From Dethiosulfovibrio peptidovorans DSM 11002 (GTDB lineage Bacteria; Synergistota; Synergistia; Synergistales; Dethiosulfovibrionaceae), in assembly GCF_000172975.1 (NCBI RefSeq), contig NZ_ABTR02000001.1:716001-780000 (forward strand): 64,000 nt of DNA, read 5' to 3'. Of the stretch, positions 54,995 through 64,000 are shown piece by piece. The position numbers were made by a program, and so were the translations under genes. Every line of letters begins with the position of its first letter. Within the stretch, counting starts at the first letter, position 1. Under the pieces are notes generated by a model that was given only the letters and a program-made list of their open reading frames with translations, was not told where the DNA came from and made no database searches.

Positions 54995-56107
54995 TTATTT
55001 CACCGCATCCAGGTTCAGGGAATATCGATTCTCCCCGGCCTGAGCGATCAGCTTGAGCTCCGTAAGACGCTTTACGTCCCTTCTGGCGGTCTGTTTAGTG
55101 ACCTTTCGATAAAGCAGAGAGAAAGGCCTTTCACCCATGAGGTCGTTCAAAGAGAAGTCCCGTAGGTCGTCGAGCAGAAGGGACAAAAGCTCGAACTGTC
55201 TGACCGTGATCTCCCTCTGGGCCTTCAACTGAGCGAGGTGCTCTCTGAAAACGAGTTTTTTTATCAGATCCGTTATCCTATCCTTGATATCCATCAACGA
55301 CTCGGTGACTCCGTCCAGACAAAACTTCAAAAAAGGGGTTACATCCTTCCCCTTGAGCTTTATCGTCTCGGAAAAAGCGGAGTAATAGCCGTCGATATTC
55401 CGATAGTAATAATTGGACAACATCTTAGGCACATAACGAACGTTCGCCGCCTGAAGTATGATCGCCTCTATGAGCCGGGCGGTCCTGCCGTTGCCGTCGA
55501 AAAACGGATGGATCAGCGAAAAATGATAATGTGCCAATATAGCCCGAACGAAAGGCCCCTTCGAGATAAGCTCCTCGCTGTTGACCCACTCGACATACTC
55601 CCTCATCAGGTCCTCTATATCCTTCAATATACGAGGGGGCCTGTAAACTCCGCCGTGAGATTTGTCTCCGACCTCCGTATAACCTACGGGCTCGTTGAAC
55701 TGGTGGGGAACCCCTGAGGTAACTATACGATGCAGCTCTCTGATCAGAGACTCCTCCAGGACAAAGGGGTCCTTTTCCGGCTTGATCTTCGATAGAAATT
55801 CATAGGCTCTGACGAGGTTGCGAATTTCGATCTCGCTTTTATGGACCACGTCGGGAACGTCGTCGTTCTCCATTATCCCGATGACATCTTCCTGAGAGAG
55901 GGGATTCCCCTCTATGGCGGCGGTGCCGAAGATGGACTGACGGACAAGCTCCGTCTCTAATTGGGACACCTTCCGAGGCAGAATCGGAAGGTCCGCCACC
56001 GTCTTGTTGAGGACCGTCGCAACGGCCAACGAAGGGGACAGGAGCTCCTTGTCATACTCTTCGCTGAAGTAGAAAGGGCCAGCCTTACAGGTCATATATC
56101 TTCTCAT
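54995..56107 (-). CDS. Fic-family protein (AMPylase-type)
   Basis: Probably transfers AMP to, or removes it from, a target protein. About 370 residues. Near residue 65 is TAAIEGN, the (S/T)xxxE(G/N) inhibitory helix that blocks ATP binding when placed N-terminal to the Fic core. The core motif is HPFFDGNGRTAR, fully canonical. The C-terminal ~80 residues look like a winged helix (LSLLLDDLRDFSLNDLMG, KQTARRDVKRLTELKLI). ATG 56107 has GGGAGGTG 6 nt upstream; the GTG at 56116 lies within that site. It is a single gene. Confidence 0.9.
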   Translation of the reverse strand: MRRYMTCKAGPFYFSEEYDKELLSPSLAVATVLNKTVADLPILPRKVSQLETELVRQSIFGTAAIEGNPLSQEDVIGIMENDDVPDVVHKSEIEIRNLVRAYEFLSKIKPEKDPFVLEESLIRELHRIVTSGVPHQFNEPVGYTEVGDKSHGGVYRPPRILKDIEDLMREYVEWVNSEELISKGPFVRAILAHYHFSLIHPFFDGNGRTARLIEAIILQAANVRYVPKMLSNYYYRNIDGYYSAFSETIKLKGKDVTPFLKFCLDGVTESLMDIKDRITDLIKKLVFREHLAQLKAQREITVRQFELLSLLLDDLRDFSLNDLMGERPFSLLYRKVTKQTARRDVKRLTELKLIAQAGENRYSLNLDAVK

Positions 56108-56205
56108 TCCTGCCACCTCCCTTGATACGAAAAATGTAACACATATATTCAGCTACAACAAGGGTTTAAGTGGAACAGGTCTATTCTAAATGATAGTCCT
56201 TTAGA

Positions 56206-57264
56206 TCACTCTTTTTCCAGAAGATGCAACGTGTCGGGGCGCAGAGAAACCCGGATCGACTCGCCGGGACGAAAGAGCTCGCCGGTTATGGGGTTGACCT
56301 GATGTACAGTCAGGGTCTTCAGGTCGGGGCATTCCACCTCGTACTCCACCAGATTTCCCAGGAAAGTGGTCCTGACCACCTCGCAGGGGAAATGTCCCTC
56401 CTCTCGGGAAAGGACCACCGCCTCGGGACGGGCCACCACCTGCCGCACCTCTCCTGTCTCGAAAGAGGATATATCCATAGGATAGGTCTTCCCTCCCAGA
56501 AGAATCCCCCCGTCGGAAACCGTCCCCTCCAGAAAGTTGGCCTTGCCTATGAAATCGGCCACGAAGCGATTTCTCGGCCTTGCGTAGAGATCCACAGGAG
56601 AGCCTATCTGCTCGATCCGTCCGTCCTTCATCACCACAACCCTATCGGAGATGCTCATCGCCTCCGCCTGGTCGTGGGTAACGTAGACCGACGTTATCCC
56701 CAGGGTCTTCTGAAGCCGCCGGATCTCTATCCTCATCTGCTCCCTGAGCTTGGCGTCCAGGTTGGACAGAGGCTCGTCGAACAGCAGCAGCTCCGGCTCC
56801 ATCACTATGGCTCTGGCAAGGGCCACCCTCTGCTGCTGCCCCCCCGAAAGCTGGGAAGGCTGACGGTTCTCCAGGCCCCGGAGCCCCACCAGGTCTACCA
56901 CTCTCTCCATCTTGGCCTTTATATCCTTATGGCTCAGCCTCTTGAGCTTCAGGCCGAAGGCGATGTTCTCGAAGACGTTAAGATGGGGAAAGATGGCGTA
57001 GGACTGAAACACCAGCGTGGCGTTTCTCCTGTTGGGGGCCACGTCGTTCATCCTCTTATCGCCGAAATATATATCTCCCTCCGTCGGGTCCTCGAAACCG
57101 GCTATCATGCGAAGCAGGGTCGTCTTGCCGCAGCCGCTGGGACCCAACAATGTAACCAGCTCGCCGTCCTCCACAGAAAGGTCGACCTGATCCACAGCCC
57201 GGACCTTGGAGGCACCGTCGTAACCGTCGAATTCCTTTGTGACTCCCGAAATGCGAAGCTCCAT
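56206..57264 (-). CDS. ABC transporter ATP-binding protein, FbpC/PotA-like
   Basis: Energises the import system encoded just upstream. The 352 residues have Walker [10 protein letters not shown], signature [15 protein letters not shown], Walker [13 protein letters not shown], switch [14 protein letters not shown], and a C-terminal TOBE domain (about residues 240-350). The family transports ferric iron, polyamines, sulfate or similar; with an FbpA-like binding protein and a fused double permease, ferric iron is the most likely cargo. It follows the permease gene by 4 nt. Confidence 0.92.
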   Translation of the reverse strand: MELRISGVTKEFDGYDGASKVRAVDQVDLSVEDGELVTLLGPSGCGKTTLLRMIAGFEDPTEGDIYFGDKRMNDVAPNRRNATLVFQSYAIFPHLNVFENIAFGLKLKRLSHKDIKAKMERVVDLVGLRGLENRQPSQLSGGQQQRVALARAIVMEPELLLFDEPLSNLDAKLREQMRIEIRRLQKTLGITSVYVTHDQAEAMSISDRVVVMKDGRIEQIGSPVDLYARPRNRFVADFIGKANFLEGTVSDGGILLGGKTYPMDISSFETGEVRQVVARPEAVVLSREEGHFPCEVVRTTFLGNLVEYEVECPDLKTLTVHQVNPITGELFRPGESIRVSLRPDTLHLLEKE

Positions 57265-57268
57265 AACA

Positions 57269-58951
57269 CTAACCCTCCCGAACCTGAATGGCCGAGGCCC
57301 CGCCGGTACGTCCCGGCACGAGTCGACCTATGACCGCAACAGCGATCAAAACGATACAGACCAATATGACGCTGAAAGCCGCCGCGACCCCGAGCCTTCC
57401 GGACCCCACCTGACTGAGGATCTGCACCGTCAGAAGGTTCCAGTTGGCCGACACGAGGAAGATAGCGGCGCTGATCGCGGTCATGGCCCTTACAAAGGCG
57501 AATACCAGCCCGGAGAAAAACGCCGGGGCTATGAGGGGCAGCGTCACCTTGCGGAAAGTCGTCAAACCGTCGGCCCCCAGATTTCTGGAAGCCTCTTCTA
57601 TTGACGGATCTATCTGCCGAAGCACCGCCACGCCGGACTGAATTCCCACCGGAATATAGCGAAACACGAAGTTCAGCACCAGAATGCTCAAGGTCCCTAT
57701 CAACACCAGAGGAGGCCTGTTGAAGGCCAGTATGTAACCTATGCCCACCACGGTACCGGGAACGGCGAAATTCAATATGGAGCCGAACTCCAGAGTCCCC
57801 TTGCCCGGAAAGGACAGCCGGACCACCATGAAGGCTATCAACATACCCAATATCCCCGATATCGGAGTGGACAACAGAGCCACGATCAAGGTGTCCTTTA
57901 TGGTATCCCCTCCCACCTGGAAAGCGTAGGTCAGATGGTCCAAGGTCGGGGTGAAATCGTATCCCCACACCTTGGTGAAGGCCCCTACGGCTATAACCCC
58001 GTAGAAGAGCGCCACGGAAAGGGCGAACAAACCCAGAACGCCTCGGAGCAAAACTCCTGCCCCGGGACCTATGAGTTTGGACGTGGAATCCACCGGTTTT
58101 CCAGTAACGGTGGTGTACTGTCTTTTTCTCAGGAAATAACGCTGTATCAGGAAAGCCGTCACCGACGGAAGCAGCAACACCACCGCCAGAGCCGCTCCCA
58201 GGGGCAGGTTGAACGACCCGGTTATCTCCAGATATGCCTGGGTGGCCAACATGGGGAAACGACTGCCTGCCAGCACCAGAGGATTTCCGAAATCCGCCAG
58301 AGACTCTATGAACACCACGAGAAAGGCGCTGGCTATGCCAGGCAGGCTCAGAGGCAGGGTGACCCTGAGGAAAGTCTGCCAGCGGGACGCCCCCACGTTC
58401 ATGGCGGCATCCTCCAAGGTGGGATTCAGCGACTCCAGAACGCCTCTGAGGGTCAGATAGGCCACGGGAGCGAAGGTGAACACCTGCGATATCAGCACTC
58501 CCTTGAAACCGTAGATGGAATAGTGCCTTATCCCAAGCAGCCCCCTCGTAATGAGGCCGTTGGAGCCGAACAGCATCAGCACCGACAGAGCGCTGGTAAA
58601 AGGAGGCGCTATTATCGGAAGTATGAATATCAAATGCAAGATTTTTTTCCAACGTATATTGGTCCTCACCATCGTCAAAGCGGCCACATAACCTACGGCA
58701 ACCCCTATGATACCGGTAAGAGCTCCCACCTGAAGGCTGTTCATAAGGGCGTTTCTGAGATAGGTGAACTGGCCGAAACGAAGGTAATTTTCCAGGGAAA
58801 AACCGCCTCCATCTCCCTGAAAACTCTTCAACAACACCATCCCCAGAGGGTATATGACGAATAAAGCCAGGGCGACCCCTACGGCTAGCACCAAAAGGGC
58901 GACCACAGGGTCCCTCCAGAGCAGACGAAGCTCTCTCATACCTCGTCGCAA
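57269..58951 (-). CDS. Ferric iron-type ABC transporter permease, fused double domain
   Basis: Membrane channel with two permease modules in one chain, as in FbpB. About 560 residues and twelve hydrophobic helices. The first ATPase-docking loop is ALEDAAMNVGASRWQ-like (LEDAAMNVGASRWQTFLRV) and the second EEASRNLGADGLTTFRKV. The start is uncertain: TTG 58951 lies 10 nt after GGAGGG; ATG 58939 has GAGG too close; TTG 58969 has no site. It lies 76 bp after the binding-protein gene, with a palindromic hairpin between. Confidence 0.9.
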   Translation of the reverse strand: MRRGMRELRLLWRDPVVALLVLAVGVALALFVIYPLGMVLLKSFQGDGGGFSLENYLRFGQFTYLRNALMNSLQVGALTGIIGVAVGYVAALTMVRTNIRWKKILHLIFILPIIAPPFTSALSVLMLFGSNGLITRGLLGIRHYSIYGFKGVLISQVFTFAPVAYLTLRGVLESLNPTLEDAAMNVGASRWQTFLRVTLPLSLPGIASAFLVVFIESLADFGNPLVLAGSRFPMLATQAYLEITGSFNLPLGAALAVVLLLPSVTAFLIQRYFLRKRQYTTVTGKPVDSTSKLIGPGAGVLLRGVLGLFALSVALFYGVIAVGAFTKVWGYDFTPTLDHLTYAFQVGGDTIKDTLIVALLSTPISGILGMLIAFMVVRLSFPGKGTLEFGSILNFAVPGTVVGIGYILAFNRPPLVLIGTLSILVLNFVFRYIPVGIQSGVAVLRQIDPSIEEASRNLGADGLTTFRKVTLPLIAPAFFSGLVFAFVRAMTAISAAIFLVSANWNLLTVQILSQVGSGRLGVAAAFSVILVCIVLIAVAVIGRLVPGRTGGASAIQVREG

Positions 58952-58976
58952 GATACCACTTCCCTCCAAATCAAAA

Positions 58977-58998
58977 GCCCGGGGAGAGCTCCCCGGGC
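58977..58998 (-). terminator. Hairpin between binding-protein and permease genes
   Basis: GCCCGGGGAG pairs with CTCCCCGGGC around 2 nt, followed on the minus strand by TTTT. Probably a leaky terminator that makes more binding protein than permease. Confidence 0.75.
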
Positions 58999-59027
58999 GA
59001 ACTATACGAAAGAGGACTCGGGGAAAA

Positions 59028-60041
59028 CTACTGTCCCAGCACCTCGGTGACCCAGCGTTCCACTATGCGCTTTTTGTCCTTGGCGGCCTTTTCCCTGTCG
59101 TAATCGATAAGGGAGATCTCCGAAAGGGCAGGAACTCCCTCGCCGGCCGATACGTCGGAACGGACCGGGAAAAAGTAGGTCTTGGCGGCGCTGAGGGAAC
59201 TCTGCCCCTTCTTGGAAATTATCCAGTCCACCAGAACCTCGGCCTCGTCCAGGTTCTTGGCTCCCTTCACTATGGAAAGGGCGGCGGCCTCGTAGCCGAC
59301 TCCCTCGGCGGGGAATATCACCTTGGACGGATATCCCTGATCGACCAGTTTGAGGAAGGCCGGTGTGAACTGTATGGCTATGTCAGTCTCACCTATGGCC
59401 AGGTTCTTGCTGGGACCGGTTCCGCTCTGGGTATAGGTCTGGATGTTGGGATTGAGCTTCTTCATGTAGTCGAAAGCCCCGTCCTCTCCGAAAACGGTCA
59501 TAAGGGTCTGTATCATGGCATAGGCCGTCCCGGAAGACTGAGGAGATGGCATCTGGATCATCCCTTTGTACTCGGCCTTGGTAAGATCGGCCCAGGATTC
59601 GGGAACGGATATTCCCTGATCCTTCAGCTCCTCGTCCAATACGCCGAATCCCAGAGGATTCATGTAGAAGGCGTACCAGTAACCCTCCGAATCCTTGAAA
59701 TTATCGGCCAAGACCTCTGCCTCGGAAGACATATAGGGACGGGTCAGACCTCTGGTCTTGGCAACTATGTGGTTCTCGTTGGGAGCCCCGAACCACACAT
59801 CCGCCTGAGGATTGGCCTTCTCCGCCTCGATGCGGCTGAGAGCCGGACCGGAGGACAGAAAAACCATATTGACCTTTATCCCCGTATCCTCGGAGAAGGC
59901 CTTCAATATGTTGGTGGCGTTCTCCTCGTCTACGCTGGAATAGACCACCAGAGAGCGGTCTTCCGCCATGGCTCCAGCTACGAAAACGAAGGAGAAAAGA
60001 GCGACGAGCATCGTCGCCAGGAACCTGGAACATCTGGACAT
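59028..60041 (-). CDS. Ferric iron-type ABC transporter, substrate-binding protein (FbpA/AfuA-like)
   Basis: Periplasmic binding protein for the downstream permease and ATPase. The 337 residues have a Sec signal (cleavage after GAMA, about residue 26), then SLVVYSSVDEENATNILKAF, the family's first strand, and NPQADVWFGAPNENHIVAK, WYAFYMNPLGFGV and a late AKTYFFPVRSDV. AGGAGGTG lies 8 nt before the ATG. Ferric iron is likely, but related proteins bind thiamine, phosphonates or sulfate-like ions. No Fur box was clearly seen upstream. Confidence 0.88.
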   Translation of the reverse strand: MSRCSRFLATMLVALFSFVFVAGAMAEDRSLVVYSSVDEENATNILKAFSEDTGIKVNMVFLSSGPALSRIEAEKANPQADVWFGAPNENHIVAKTRGLTRPYMSSEAEVLADNFKDSEGYWYAFYMNPLGFGVLDEELKDQGISVPESWADLTKAEYKGMIQMPSPQSSGTAYAMIQTLMTVFGEDGAFDYMKKLNPNIQTYTQSGTGPSKNLAIGETDIAIQFTPAFLKLVDQGYPSKVIFPAEGVGYEAAALSIVKGAKNLDEAEVLVDWIISKKGQSSLSAAKTYFFPVRSDVSAGEGVPALSEISLIDYDREKAAKDKKRIVERWVTEVLGQ

Positions 60042-60121
60042 GGATGTTGCACCTCCTAAGGTATTTATTCTCGAAAGATCGGAACGAGAAAACTATACCA
60101 CGTAACGTCTTCGTTACAAAG

Positions 60122-60147
60122 AGGGGCCCTTAGAGACAACGGCCCCT
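60122..60147. terminator. Possible hairpin between divergent genes
   Basis: AGGGGCC and GGCCCCT form a 7-bp stem with a 12-nt loop, between the iron-transport and hicA starts. There is no T tract; it may be an operator-like palindrome instead. Confidence 0.3.
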
Positions 60148-60157
60148 GCAATACGTA

Positions 60158-60186
60158 TTGACACGTGTTGAACTTGCATCTATGAT
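60158..60186 (+). promoter_or_regulatory. Sigma-70 promoter of hicAB
   Basis: TTGACA (60158-60163), a 17-nt spacer and TATGAT (60181-60186), 24 nt before the hicA TTG start. It is the best consensus promoter in the window. The predicted transcript start (about 60193) is right before the GGAGG ribosome site. Confidence 0.8.
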
Positions 60187-60209
60187 AATAGCGTCTCGGA
60201 GGTGAGGAA

Positions 60210-60401
60210 TTGGGAAAATTCTACAGCCAGAGGGATCTCATCAAGATAGCAAGACAAAGGGGCTGGCAAATAGACGAAACTAGAGGCAAGGGAAGTCATG
60301 TTTTAGCTATGAAACCAGGAGAACGTCCTTTTCCAATACCGCGAAAGATAAAACCTGGACTCCTGTCGAAGATAAAGAAAAGACTTGATATCGAAGATTG
60401 A
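60210..60401 (+). CDS. hicA: HicA-type toxin (mRNA interferase)
   Basis: Small dsRBD-fold ribonuclease that cleaves mRNA when its antitoxin is lost. The 63 residues contain KIARQRGWQIDETRGKGSHV, with the catalytic His in GSH, and FPIPRKIKPGLLSKIKKRL. The length is normal for the family. The TTG start at 60210 has GGAGGTGAGGAA directly upstream. It precedes the hicB antitoxin by 29 nt, the usual order. Confidence 0.9.
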   Translation: MGKFYSQRDLIKIARQRGWQIDETRGKGSHVLAMKPGERPFPIPRKIKPGLLSKIKKRLDIED

Positions 60402-60430
60402 GAAGACTGCTTCTCGTTAGGAGGGATGTC

Positions 60431-60850
60431 ATGAATAAAGTACCTTACTACACCTATCCGGCCGTGTTTTATCCCGACGGTGATGGATGGTCCGTAGAGT
60501 TCCCCGATCTCGAAAACTGCTTCACCTCCGCCGACTCTCTAGAGGAGGCGTTGATTGAGGCCCAATCGATTCTCGAAGATTGCATGTATTTCAGGGAGGT
60601 TCAAAAGGACGAGATTCCTGAGCCTACTGACGTGGATACCATCGTTCCCCCCGAGGGGGGTCTCGTTCAAAGGGTGGTAGCCGATATGGGGCCAACCAGA
60701 AGAGCATGGAGCAAAAAGTCCGTCAAGAAAACCTTGACCGTACCTTCCTGGATGGAGGAAGAGCTCAAAAAGCACGAAGACATCAACGTTTCGTTTATTC
60801 TACAGGAAGCGATCAAAAAAGAGCTCAACATAAAAGAGCCATCGCTATAG
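60431..60850 (+). CDS. hicB: HicB-type antitoxin
   Basis: Binds and neutralises HicA and probably represses the pair's promoter. The 139 residues: N-terminal degenerate RNase-H-like HicB domain (YPAVFYPDGDGWSVEFPDLE, SADSLEEALIEAQ) and a C-terminal ribbon-helix-helix-like part (TLTVPSWMEEELKKHEDIN). ATG 60431 follows AGGAGGGATGTC; an in-frame ATG at 60398 lacks such a site. A strong hairpin follows, shared with the rRNA operon's end. Confidence 0.9.
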   Translation: MNKVPYYTYPAVFYPDGDGWSVEFPDLENCFTSADSLEEALIEAQSILEDCMYFREVQKDEIPEPTDVDTIVPPEGGLVQRVVADMGPTRRAWSKKSVKKTLTVPSWMEEELKKHEDINVSFILQEAIKKELNIKEPSL

Positions 60851-60854
60851 AACG

Positions 60855-60894
60855 CGACCAGCCCCGACCATCGAAGGATGGTCGGGGCTGGTCG
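60855..60894. terminator. Strong bidirectional hairpin between hicB and 5S rRNA
   Basis: An 18-bp perfect stem (60855-60872 with 60877-60894) around GAAG. It can end both the hicAB transcript and the convergent rRNA transcript. Confidence 0.8.
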
Positions 60895-60913
60895 TAGAAA
60901 GGAGAAAAGACTC

Positions 60914-61026
60914 TTGGCAGCGACCTACTCTCCCACGAAGCGAATCGCAGTACCATCGGCGCTGGAGGGCTTAACTGCCGGGTTCGGCATGGGACCGGGT
61001 GTACCCCCTCCGCAAAAGCCACCAAG
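60914..61026 (-). rRNA. rrf: 5S ribosomal RNA
   Basis: About 113 nt. Read on the minus strand it begins CTTGGTGGCTTTTGCGGAG, contains the universal CCGAACCCGGCAGTTAAG and ends GTAGGTCGCTGCCAA. It lies 56 bp after the 23S gene with no tRNA between. End positions are accurate to a few nt. Confidence 0.95.
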
Positions 61027-61082
61027 AATCTTTCCAAACTATATATAAGCTCCCTGACAAGGAACAAAGAAAACAAAAAGAG

Positions 61083-64000
<2,918 letters not shown>

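Overview
The window looks like a chromosomal segment of an anaerobic, amino-acid-fermenting, motile diderm bacterium. Gene content and codon style suggest a member of the Synergistota, something like Dethiosulfovibrio. That assignment is inferred from the proteins; the 23S rRNA at the right edge would settle it. There are many chemoreceptor and c-di-GMP proteins, an arginine deiminase, very tight operons with ATGA/GTGA/TGATG overlaps, and frequent GTG and TTG starts behind good GGAGG sites.

Layout. 1-940: 5' part of arginine deiminase (minus). 1.3-6.6 kb: a surface-sugar locus with a PglE/PglC/PglD-like trio (plus) converging on wecB, a sugar-nucleotide SDR and a winged-helix regulator with a degenerate nucleotidyltransferase domain (minus). 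6.8-14.6 kb: a 1072-aa lipoprotein with Ig/carboxypeptidase-regulatory-like modules, then an RND pump and its membrane-fusion protein. 14.8-17.4 kb: an EamA transporter and a PAS-GGDEF-EAL protein. 17.4-25.7 kb: an eight-gene minus-strand operon joining an RsbW-like ATPase-fold protein, a HisC-like aminotransferase, a GNAT-like protein, an SGNH hydrolase, a dedicated acyl carrier protein and a three-subunit molybdenum hydroxylase. This is the best candidate for an undescribed pathway here.

25.7-33.2 kb (plus): methylglyoxal synthase, a soluble chemoreceptor fused to a solute-binding domain, a zinc-type ABC importer, alkaline phosphatase behind a terminator-like leader hairpin, and a YibE/F membrane protein. 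33.2-35.2 kb: a PAS/GAF-like HD-GYP phosphodiesterase. 35.4-42.1 kb: a complete phosphate module, pstSCAB-phoU-phoB-phoR. 42.1-43.8 kb: a di-iron metallo-beta-lactamase-fold (ODP-type) sensor next to a cytoplasmic chemoreceptor. 43.8-45.5 kb: a CdaR-type regulator and a small membrane protein. 45.5-49.8 kb: an HDOD, hybrid-kinase and response-regulator/GGDEF operon.

49.9-55 kb is a mobile-element zone. A decayed IS256-type transposase cuts off the 5' end of a chemoreceptor gene. An intact IS5-family element sits just upstream of pepT, and a 250-bp foldback element with matching ends lies just after pepT. 55-60 kb: a Fic protein and an FbpABC-like iron importer. 60.2-60.9 kb: a hicAB toxin-antitoxin pair with a clear sigma-70 promoter. 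60.9-64 kb: 5S and nearly complete 23S rRNA genes on the minus strand. I saw no tRNA gene and no CRISPR array.
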